Below, piece after piece: positions 1 to 6,700 of a DNA stretch of 8,086 nt. The notes beneath the pieces are model-generated. The model searched no databases. It was not told the DNA's origin and saw only the letters and a program-made list of their open reading frames with translations. Both the position numbers and the translations under genes were made by a program. This DNA is from Lachnospiraceae bacterium. Lineage in GTDB: Bacteria > Bacillota > Clostridia > Lachnospirales > Lachnospiraceae. The DNA lies in the NCBI GenBank assembly GCA_009787745.1, contig WQST01000111.1, positions 1 to 8,086 on the forward strand, written 5' to 3'. Positions within the stretch are counted from its first letter, which is position 1, and each line of letters begins with the position of its first letter.

Positions 1-1
1 C

Positions 2-718
2 ACTCTTCCTGAAATCGGCAACCCTGCCGACCTGCCGATCCGCAGTTGGGTCGGTTCTGTATCAGGCACCTTATTATGGGATGATTTTACTGACCGTGAC
101 CCGAATAACAAACCCGAACTTTCACCGAACGGTATGCCGATGTGGTGGGATAACTGGGCGAACTTACGTGCCGAAGTTAATGACGGCGTCGCTCAAATTC
201 GTTTCCGTCCGGGCGCTTTTGACCCCGAAGATTATGATGATGAAGACGATTATTATGCCAGAGCCGCCGACTGGATGGGTAACTGGGGTGAAGCTATCGA
301 TATGTGGGGACTGGACGGCATCGCGATTTGCAAATACCTCACGATTCGGATGAGCGGAGCCGAAGGCGGTGAAGAAAATAAACTAATCCTTCACTTCCAA
401 CCCGAAGACGGTCCGTCATATGTTAAACTCTTCTCTGAACTGGTTACAAAAGATGGCAGTACCGTAAAAATCACTACCGATATGCAAGATATTGTTATCG
501 ACTTAGCGGCGTCAGGCTTCCCCGGTATGACCAACCGGATGCACATCCGTGCCTTTGCCGAATCAACAATCAACCTTGACACACTTTACTTCTCAGACCC
601 GATTGGCGATATTGATACAACCGACAGGGATGCCATTTTAAGTAGTGTCACTGTTCAGCCTGAACTCGGTAATCCTGCCGACTTGCCGATTCGTGATTAT
701 ATAGCAAATCTTCAATAA
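2..718 (+). CDS. C-terminal part of a tandem-module, probably secreted, carbohydrate-binding-like protein (5' truncated)
   Basis: The reading frame is open from the left edge to a TAA at 716-718, so about 238 C-terminal residues are visible and the true start lies outside the window. It begins with a linker rich in Pro, Asn and Asp (GNPADLPIR) followed by one module of about 200 residues. The module opens with LWDDFTDRDPNN, is rich in Trp, carries a dense acidic run near 221-256, and ends in alternating hydrophobic strands finishing LDTLYFSDP. A second copy of the linker then closes the protein (IANLQ end). The layout, with DDF at the start, a beta-rich body and a final strand like 'L-D-x-L-x-F', resembles galactose-binding-like or CBM11/CIA30-like sugar-binding beta-sandwiches of secreted glycoside hydrolases. 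That is a judgement from pattern, not a family match. Any catalytic domain, signal peptide or surface anchor would lie upstream. A hairpin terminator follows, so this is probably the last gene of its transcript. I do not recognise the protein by name. Confidence 0.72.
   Translation, partial: TLPEIGNPADLPIRSWVGSVSGTLLWDDFTDRDPNNKPELSPNGMPMWWDNWANLRAEVNDGVAQIRFRPGAFDPEDYDDEDDYYARAADWMGNWGEAIDMWGLDGIAICKYLTIRMSGAEGGEENKLILHFQPEDGPSYVKLFSELVTKDGSTVKITTDMQDIVIDLAASGFPGMTNRMHIRAFAESTINLDTLYFSDPIGDIDTTDRDAILSSVTVQPELGNPADLPIRDYIANLQ
8..43 (+). repeat. Inter-module linker repeat, copy 1
   Basis: This encodes PEIGNPADLPIR, matching PELGNPADLPIR at 659-694 exactly 651 bp (217 codons) downstream and in the same frame. 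By eye 30 of 36 bases match, and five of the six differences are synonymous. It marks the boundary between tandem modules of the truncated protein. Confidence 0.85.
659..694 (+). repeat. Inter-module linker repeat, copy 2
   Basis: This encodes PELGNPADLPIR, the second in-frame copy of the linker at 8-43. Only seven codons (DYIANLQ) follow before the stop, so the protein ends just where another module would begin. This suggests the last module was lost or the array simply terminates in a linker. Confidence 0.85.
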
Positions 719-748
719 ATAAAATAACTAACTCCTGTAATTAGGATG

Positions 749-782
749 ATACAAGGGCGGATAATAATATCCGCCCTTGTAT
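749..782 (+). terminator. Strong hairpin, likely terminator of the repeat-protein gene
   Basis: A perfect 15-bp inverted repeat pairs 749-763 with 768-782 (GC core AGGGCGG / CCGCCCT) around a 4-base ATAA loop. It starts 30 bp after the stop codon at 718. The bases that follow (ATTTCG) give only a short T stretch, so termination may be less than complete, but position and stem strength fit an intrinsic terminator. It also separates this gene from the downstream regulator gene. Confidence 0.72.
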
Positions 783-835
783 ATTTCGACAAACTATGAT
801 AGTCTTATATTGCATTTGAAGCCTATACTAATTAT

Positions 836-842
836 GAAAGGG
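836..842 (+). promoter_or_regulatory. Ribosome binding site selecting a TTG start
   Basis: GAAAGGG lies 7 bases before the TTG at 850-852, and that TTG begins exactly at the canonical LacI-family N-terminus (ITLKDIAREAGVS). The ATG at 834-836 is in another frame and would read straight through this site, so TTG is the better start. I see no convincing promoter between the hairpin and this point. Confidence 0.7.
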
Positions 843-849
843 CAACCCG

Positions 850-1872
850 TTGATTACACTCAAAGATATTGCGCGCGAAGCAGGCGTAAGTATTACGACC
901 GTATCTAATGTCGTTCACAAAAGAAAAAGCCGCGTATCACCTGAGATGGTGGCGAAAATTCAAGAAATCATTACCCGTGAAAATTACATTCCCAGTATGA
1001 CCGCACGGACATTGGCCAGCAATGCTTCGCCTATTATCGGTGTTATTAATCAATTGGTCTTTCAAAGTGACGGCGGTTTTTTAAGTGATCCCTTCCATAA
1101 TATTTTTATGGGCAGTCTTGAAGCCAAGATGCGCGATAAGGGTTATTTTATCATGATTCGCAGTGTTGAGGATGTCCGGGCGCTGGAGACTGTTCATCGG
1201 AATTGGAATTTAGCGGGAATGATTTTTACAGGGTTATTTCAAAACGAGTTTTTTGATTTCGTTCACGGTATGGATATTCCATATGTCTTAATTGATAGTT
1301 ATATCGACCTTCCTGAGATTTATAATGTCGGGCTTGAAGATCAAAAGGGCGGTTATATGGCGACGAAATACCTTCTGGAGAAGGGGCATCGTACCGTCGC
1401 TTTCGCATCACCGATTATTCGCCGAAATGGTGTTGTTGACCAACGATTAAAAGGATATAAGCAAGCGCTGGCGGAATTTGGCGTGCCGTTCGATCCCGCA
1501 CTTATTTATGAGCAGGAACTCTCGGACAATGTCTCTATTGACGAAGGAATTAAGCTCGGAAAAATTTTAAGCACCCAAAAAGCAGTGACAGGTATTTTTG
1601 CCTCTGCGGATATTTTAGCCGCCGGTATTTTGACTGGGCTTCGCGAAAAGGGGGTTATGGTTCCCGCGGATAAATCCCTGGTTGGTTTCGACGACAATTA
1701 TCTATGCCAAATTACCCACCCTAAACTCACGACCATTCACCAAGATGCTGAACATAAGGGTGTTATCGCCGCTGAAATGATGGTTTCCCAATTGATGAAA
1801 GAACCTCCTGAACACCAAAATATTATTTTGCCTGTTCGGTTAGTTGAGCGGGAAAGTGTCAGAGCTGTTTAA
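850..1872 (+). CDS. LacI/GalR-family transcriptional regulator
   Basis: This is a cytoplasmic DNA-binding repressor that usually binds a sugar or sugar phosphate as effector. The 340 residues match the usual family length. The N-terminal helix-turn-helix spans about residues 3-22 (LKDIAREAGVSITTVSNVV), followed by the third helix (SPEMVAKIQEII) and the hinge helix near residues 49-58 (MTARTLASNA), with Leu55 in the position that normally wedges into the minor groove at the operator's central CG. From about residue 61 a periplasmic-binding-protein-like effector domain follows, with typical segments such as GLEDQKGGYMATKYLLEKGH, RLKGYKQAL, FASADILAAGILTGLREKG and SLVGFDDN. The family-typical ending (LTTIHQD...GVIAAEMM...LPVRLVERESV) is intact. 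The TTG start has a good ribosome binding site. The gene converges on and overlaps the 3' end of the beta-phosphoglucomutase gene. A LacI-type palindrome in that gene's promoter is the obvious target, by inference. The ligand cannot be read from sequence. Confidence 0.93.
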   Translation: MITLKDIAREAGVSITTVSNVVHKRKSRVSPEMVAKIQEIITRENYIPSMTARTLASNASPIIGVINQLVFQSDGGFLSDPFHNIFMGSLEAKMRDKGYFIMIRSVEDVRALETVHRNWNLAGMIFTGLFQNEFFDFVHGMDIPYVLIDSYIDLPEIYNVGLEDQKGGYMATKYLLEKGHRTVAFASPIIRRNGVVDQRLKGYKQALAEFGVPFDPALIYEQELSDNVSIDEGIKLGKILSTQKAVTGIFASADILAAGILTGLREKGVMVPADKSLVGFDDNYLCQITHPKLTTIHQDAEHKGVIAAEMMVSQLMKEPPEHQNIILPVRLVERESVRAV

Positions 1873-2518
1873 GTATATCTAATATTTCATTAAAGTTTTT
1901 GATATTCCAATCACCGTTATTATGCAGTACCGCATCACCCATGGCAATCGCTTTCATGCCTGCCCGATGCGCCGCTTCGACGCCGGCATCGGCATCTTCA
2001 ATCACGATACACTCTTCCGCTTTAAGACCTAAATACTCCGCCGCTTTCAAGAATACTTCGGGATCCGGTTTCGAATTAGTTATATTATTTCCGTCAGAAA
2101 CCGCATCGAAGAAATCAGATAAGCCAATTTTATCCAAAATTAAGCCTGCATTACGGCTTGATGAACCAATTGCCAGCCGATAATTTCTTTCCTTTAGCTC
2201 ATAGAGAGTTTTGGCTACATCTTTTGATAAATCCGCCTGAGTCATCTGCTTTAAAAGTTCCTTGTATGTTTCATTTTTTTCTGTCGCATATGCTTCTTTC
2301 TCAGAGTCTGAGGGATTAAGCGTCTTTGCGTTTTCCAGAATAATCTCTAAGCTTTCCATCCTTGATACTCCGCGCAAGCGGTTATTGATTTGGTCGTCAA
2401 AAAATATATTAAGCCGGTCAGCCAGCTTCTTCCATGCTTTGTAATGATACATATCCGTGTGAACAATCACACCGTCCAAATCAAAGATCAGCCCGACAAT
2501 TTTAGTAATTTTTTCCAT
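1859..2518 (-). CDS. pgmB: Beta-phosphoglucomutase (HAD superfamily)
   Basis: This cytoplasmic enzyme interconverts beta-glucose 1-phosphate and glucose 6-phosphate through an aspartyl-phosphate. It feeds glucose released by inverting disaccharide phosphorylases (such as maltose or trehalose phosphorylase) into glycolysis. The 219 residues match the family length. All key positions known from the Lactococcus enzyme are present: nucleophile Asp13 and acid/base Asp15 in FDLDGVI, His25 in the cap hinge (YHYKAW), the cap signature RGVSRMESL (residues 49-57), Ser119 in GSSSRNA, Lys150 in SKPDPEVF, and Glu174/Asp175 in VIEDADAG for Mg2+. The ATG start follows AGGAGG by 8 bases. Expression should depend on the consensus promoter and operator upstream. 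The 3' end overlaps the convergent lacI-type gene by 14 bp and no terminator hairpin is seen there. No partner phosphorylase lies in the window. A close HAD phosphatase/mutase is the only serious alternative. Confidence 0.92.
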   Translation of the reverse strand: MEKITKIVGLIFDLDGVIVHTDMYHYKAWKKLADRLNIFFDDQINNRLRGVSRMESLEIILENAKTLNPSDSEKEAYATEKNETYKELLKQMTQADLSKDVAKTLYELKERNYRLAIGSSSRNAGLILDKIGLSDFFDAVSDGNNITNSKPDPEVFLKAAEYLGLKAEECIVIEDADAGVEAAHRAGMKAIAMGDAVLHNNGDWNIKNFNEILDILKQL

Positions 2519-2526
2519 TTCTTTAT

Positions 2527-2532
2527 CCTCCT
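2527..2532 (-). promoter_or_regulatory. Ribosome binding site of pgmB
   Basis: On the minus strand AGGAGG sits 8 bases before the ATG at 2516-2518, a consensus Shine-Dalgarno sequence that fixes the start codon. Confidence 0.85.
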
Positions 2533-2538
2533 CATTTT

Positions 2539-2554
2539 AGTTTAGCGCTAAACT
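2539..2554 (-). promoter_or_regulatory. LacI-family operator palindrome at the pgmB transcription start
   Basis: AGTTTAGCGCTAAACT is a perfect 16-bp palindrome with the central CG typical of LacI/GalR operators. It begins about 7-8 bases downstream of the pgmB -10 box, so it covers roughly +1 to +17 of the transcript and would block initiation when occupied. The convergent LacI-family gene at 850-1872 is the natural candidate ligand. I saw no second copy in the window. Confidence 0.85.
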
Positions 2555-2561
2555 TAGTGTA

Positions 2562-2590
2562 ATTATATTCTTTTCCGGGAGTGTTGTCAA
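2562..2590 (-). promoter_or_regulatory. Consensus sigma-A/sigma-70 promoter of pgmB
   Basis: Read on the minus strand, TTGACA (2590-2585) is followed after exactly 17 bases by TATAAT (2567-2562). Both boxes are perfect consensus. Initiation is expected near 2555, giving a leader of about 37 bases containing the operator and the ribosome binding site. A promoter this strong makes sense if it is normally held off by a repressor. Confidence 0.88.
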
Positions 2591-2653
2591 GTTGTTACTG
2601 CTCACAGGCTGATAGATAGCTAAATAGAAATTTTTGTTAAATATACAAAGTCA

Positions 2654-2682
2654 TTGCCGTTTTTACCAAATTGTGATATAAT
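2654..2682 (+). promoter_or_regulatory. Promoter of the signalling operon, extended -10
   Basis: TTGCCG (2654-2659) is followed after 17 bases by TATAAT (2677-2682), with a TGN extension (TGA, 2674-2676) just before the -10 box. The stretch upstream of the -35 box (about 2617-2650) is strongly A/T rich and could act as an UP-like element. Initiation near 2689 would leave a leader of about 37 bases before the TTG start at 2726. It is divergent from the pgmB promoter, with about 63 bp between the two -35 boxes and no shared palindrome. Confidence 0.75.
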
Positions 2683-2708
2683 TCTTCATAATTAACACAA
2701 GTTTTTTT

Positions 2709-2715
2709 GAAGGGA
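2709..2715 (+). promoter_or_regulatory. Ribosome binding site selecting a TTG start
   Basis: GAAGGGA lies 10 bases before the TTG at 2726-2728. That start gives a correct receiver-domain N-terminus (KTIFIVDDND), and no in-frame ATG occurs before the conserved Asp pair, so TTG is well supported. Confidence 0.68.
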
Positions 2716-2725
2716 ATCTAATAAG

Positions 2726-3739
2726 TTGAAAACGATATTTATAGTCGATGATAATGATGTGAATCTTATCTCCGCAGAAGATGCATTATCAGAACATTAT
2801 CGGGTATTTACGTTGCCGTCTGCTCCCGATATGTTTGATTTTTTAGAAAATGTGATTCCGGATTTAATTTTACTGGACATTGAGATGCCGGGCATGAATG
2901 GTTTTGAGGCTCTTGAAAAGCTAAAAGAAGATACGCGATATACCCATCTATCGGTTATTTTTTTGACCAGCCGCAAGGATACTTCCGCCGAGGTTCATGG
3001 ATTCGAATTAGGCGCCATTGATTTCATCCATAAGCCTTTTACTAAGCTAATTTTATTGAACCGGATTAAAACGCACCTGGAAATCGACGCCATCATTCGT
3101 GAGCAAACGAAAGCTTTACATAAACTCAAAAACAGCGTCGTCTCTACTTTGGCGCGCGTCGTCGAAAACCGTGATGATTTAACGGGCGGCCATATCGAAC
3201 GCACGAGTATGTATGTCGAAATTTTGATTAACGAGTTGATCCGGCATGAAAAATATGCGAATGAAATGAAGCAGTGGGACTTAGAATCGGTTGTTTTTTC
3301 TTCGCGTTTACACGATGTCGGGAAAGTTACGATCTCTGACTTAATCCTTAATAAGCCCGGCAAACTGACACCCGAAGAATTTACGGTGATGAAAGCCCAT
3401 GCCGGTGAAGGCGAACGTATAATCGATGAAATAATTGCCGATTCAGGCGATCAGGATTTCTTTCATCATGCCAAACTTTTCGCGGGATACCACCATGAAC
3501 GATACGACGGCACAGGTTATCCGCATGGCGCGAAAAGTGACGAAATCCCACTATTAGGACGCATAATGGCGATTGCCGATGTTTATGATGCCCTTGTTTC
3601 GGAACGTCCCTACAAAGCACCATTTACTCATGCGGAAGCTGTGAACATAATCGTCGAAAGCCGCGGTACGCATTTTGATCCAAATTTGGTAGATATTTTT
3701 CTTGAAGTAAGTGACCTATTTGCGGAGATAAGCTCGTGA
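2726..3739 (+). CDS. Response regulator with REC and HD-GYP domains (probable cyclic-di-GMP phosphodiesterase)
   Basis: This is a cytoplasmic two-component output protein of 337 residues. The receiver domain occupies about residues 1-120: acidic pair Asp8/Asp9, phospho-acceptor Asp51 in LLDIEMPGMNGFE, Thr81, and Lys103 in HKPF. A short helical linker (about 121-145) leads to an HD-GYP domain (about 146-335). It shows His156 (GGHIERT), the HD pair His196-Asp197 (RLHDVGK), His225 (KAHAGEGE), His256-His257 in the signature HHERYDGTGYP, and Asp285 (GRIMAIADVYDAL). All these metal-ligand positions of active HD-GYP phosphodiesterases are intact, so hydrolysis of cyclic di-GMP (towards pGpG or GMP) is expected from family knowledge; HD-GYP domains acting on other cyclic dinucleotides are the alternative. 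It has no DNA-binding domain. The stop overlaps the start of the hybrid kinase gene by 4 bp, so the two are co-translated and the kinase is the likely phosphodonor. Confidence 0.94.
   Translation: MKTIFIVDDNDVNLISAEDALSEHYRVFTLPSAPDMFDFLENVIPDLILLDIEMPGMNGFEALEKLKEDTRYTHLSVIFLTSRKDTSAEVHGFELGAIDFIHKPFTKLILLNRIKTHLEIDAIIREQTKALHKLKNSVVSTLARVVENRDDLTGGHIERTSMYVEILINELIRHEKYANEMKQWDLESVVFSSRLHDVGKVTISDLILNKPGKLTPEEFTVMKAHAGEGERIIDEIIADSGDQDFFHHAKLFAGYHHERYDGTGYPHGAKSDEIPLLGRIMAIADVYDALVSERPYKAPFTHAEAVNIIVESRGTHFDPNLVDIFLEVSDLFAEISS
3724..3727 (+). promoter_or_regulatory. Ribosome binding site inside the upstream gene, coupled GTG start
   Basis: GGAG lies 8 bases before the GTG at 3736-3738, within the last codons of the HD-GYP gene. 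The GTGA overlap of start and stop indicates translational coupling and near-equimolar synthesis of kinase and regulator. Confidence 0.65.
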
Positions 3740-6700
3740 TCGATTTCAATACGCCTTCCGATGAAAATTTAAAATCACACAATAACCTCTTACATAAAGC
3801 AATTAAATTTTTCCGTTTTTACGGTCTAATATTCTTTATATGCTTGGCTTTCGGGCTTATGGCGATGTTAAGCTATATTTTTGTTCGCTCTATCGTCGAA
3901 AGGCATTTAGAAATCGAAGCGTATGAAAAGCTCTCCAATATTGAATTACAAATCACGGCTGATTTTAATGAACTCGAAACGATGCTTACCATGGTATCTA
4001 ACACGATCGCAGATATGATAGACAACGGTGAATCCCCTGAAATGATCTCTTATTACATAAAAGCCCTCACTACGCAAATCCGTGCGGATGAGCAAATTAT
4101 CCCGTCTTTTGTTTCAATTAACGGAATGTTTGATATTTACGATGGTTTGATTATTACAGGAATGGATACATTCTTATCCGAAGATTATGCCCCGGCTGAG
4201 CGCCCTTGGTTTAAAGCCGCCGAAGCCGCTAATGGCGAAATAGGCGTTACCACTCCGTATATCAGCGTCTACTCAGGCGACTTGTCGATTACTATTACGC
4301 GGTGTATTTTTGACCGTAATAATGACAAAATCGCCACTGTTTTTATTGATGTCCTTTTGGAAGACCTGCAAAGTTTCACTAATGTAATTGACTCTTATAA
4401 CCCCAATTGCTACAGTGTCATCCTTGATGATAGCCTGACATTTATTTCCCATCCTATGACCGAACTGATCGGGCTTAATTTGAATGAAATCGGTTTGGAG
4501 ATTGTCTCCGAAGTTGATATGGGGCATAATATCTTCGTTTATCGCGGAGAAGTAGATAATGAGCATTTTGTTATAAACAGCAAACAACTTCGCAACGGCT
4601 GGCATATTGGTGTTGTTTCCGATGTAAACAGCTACTATTTGGCTTTGTACCAAATCCGTTTCTATTTGATTATTCTTGCTTTTGGTTTATCACTTTTAGT
4701 TAGTATTATTGTTTCTCTAATTGTTAAATCACGGCAAAAAGCCGAATCTGCTATGAATTCGGCAATCGAACAGAAAAATGCTTTAAACCACTTGGAAAAT
4801 ATCTTAAACGGGCTTGATGCCATGGTATATGTTTCCGATCCTGAAACCAGCCAATTATTATTCGTTAATACCAGCATGAAAAAGCATTACGATTTAGATG
4901 ATAATTATGCCGGGCAGCCTTGCTACAAACTTCTCCAAAATAACAAAGAAAAGCCATGCAACTTTTGTCCATGCAAAAAACTTAACAAAAATCCTAATCA
5001 GGTTATTGTTTGGGAAGATCATATTAAATCAAAGGATCACGTTTACCGCCATTCAGACCGCTATATTGACTGGCCTAACGGAAAAAAAGTTCATCTGCAA
5101 CATACCATCGATATCACCGATTTAAAAGATGTCACCAACGCACGGGATAAGCAACTTAAGCAACAAGCCCTGATGACTTCCATATCGCAAAGCTTTTTAT
5201 TCGGCGAAGGCATTGATACGATGATGTCCAATGCACTTAAGATGGTCGGCGAGTTAATGGATATATCACAGATTTCATTATACCAGACAGAAGGTGATAA
5301 TGTTCACTTAACATGTATTGATGAATGGATTCACCACAATTTACATTTGCCCAGCCGTATTGGTGATTCATTATCGTTTACTAAAGCGATGCTTTCTTTA
5401 TTCGATAACCAAACCGGCAATGTAGTATGCATTACTTCCGACGACCCAGGCGCTAAGGAGGTTTTGGAGCCATACCGCAAAAACGCCAACAATAGTTTTA
5501 TGATTACTTCTATTTTCGTTGAAAGCAATATTTATGCCGTCCTTGATTATTCCCGTGACGACGGCCAAAGATGGACATACAGCGAAAAAGATATGGCGAT
5601 TTTATTCTCGAATATCTTAGCGGGAGCATTTCAAAGGCGAACGGCGAATGAGCAATTAATTACCGCCAAGGAAATAGCTGAGGAAAGTAATCGAACCAAG
5701 AGTATCTTCTTAGCCAACATGAGTCATGAAATCCGAACACCGATGAACTCGATCTTAGGGATGGCGGAGATCCAATTGCAGGATAAGAATTTATTACCTG
5801 ATGTAGAAGACGCCTTTAATATAATTTATGATTCCGGCAACTTACTCATTAACATTATTAATGATATTCTTGACTTTTCAAAAATTGAGGCGGGCAAACT
5901 GGAACTTATCCCTGCAAACTATGATTTATTAAGCTTGATTAACGATACTGCCCAGTTAATTCGGCTTCGTCATGAAAGTAAACCGCTTGAATTCATTTTG
6001 AATATCTCTGAAGTCACCCCGCTTAAGTGGTTTGGTGATGAACTCAGAATAAAACAGATACTTAATAATCTATTATCAAATGCATTTAAGTATACGATGA
6101 AGGGTTATGTCGAACTAAATATTAGTGCCGAGACAGGTTCCGTAGATGATGATAAAATTCTGGTTATAAAAGTCATCGATACCGGGCAGGGGATGTCCAA
6201 TGACCAAATCGAACAGCTTTATGATGAATATATGCGCTTCAATACCGTTATTAATCGCTATGAAGTAGGTACCGGGCTGGGTATGAGTATCACGAAACGT
6301 TTAATTGATCTGATGAATGGGGAAATTCTCGTCGAAAGTGAAGTGGGTAAAGGTACTGTCTTTACAGTACGGCTTCCGCAAATTAGCATCGGCGCCTCTG
6401 TCTGCGGAACAGAGCATATTGAAAAAATGAAAAAGGCGCGTTTATACAGTACCTCAAAATCAAAACGAGCGCAGTTTAAGCGTGAATATATGCCTTACGG
6501 CAGAGTTCTGATCGTTGATGATGTCGGAACGAACCTATATGTTGCTAAAGGGCTTTTATTGCCGTATGGACTAAAAATTGAAACCGCTTCGAGCGGATTC
6601 GAAACGATTGATTTAGTTAAAGCAGGTAATATTTATGATATTATTTTTATGGATCATATGATGCCGAAAATGGATGGTCTTGAAGCGACGGATATTCTCC

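Noticed and set aside
81..353. Plus-strand open frame of 90 codons
   Set aside because: It is out of frame with the repeat-protein gene, whose frame is supported by internal protein repeats with synonymous differences.
824..829. TATACT as -10 box of the LacI-type gene
   Set aside because: It would place initiation inside the ribosome binding site (about 836), and no -35 hexamer is found at 16-18 bp upstream. Other candidates (TCGACA at 786, TATATT at 806) have the wrong spacing.
834..836. ATG as alternative start of the LacI-type gene
   Set aside because: It is out of frame with the regulator and overlaps the ribosome binding site.
2519..2725. Cyclic-di-GMP or other riboswitch ahead of the HD-GYP gene
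   Set aside because: The predicted leader is only about 37 bases, too short for a GEMM-type aptamer, and no conserved aptamer core is visible.
2995..3363. Minus-strand open frame opposite the HD-GYP gene (also similar ones at 4273-4653, 6613-6906, 6756-7082)
   Set aside because: They lie wholly inside strongly supported domains on the other strand, have no ribosome binding site and encode no recognisable motifs; they are antisense shadows.
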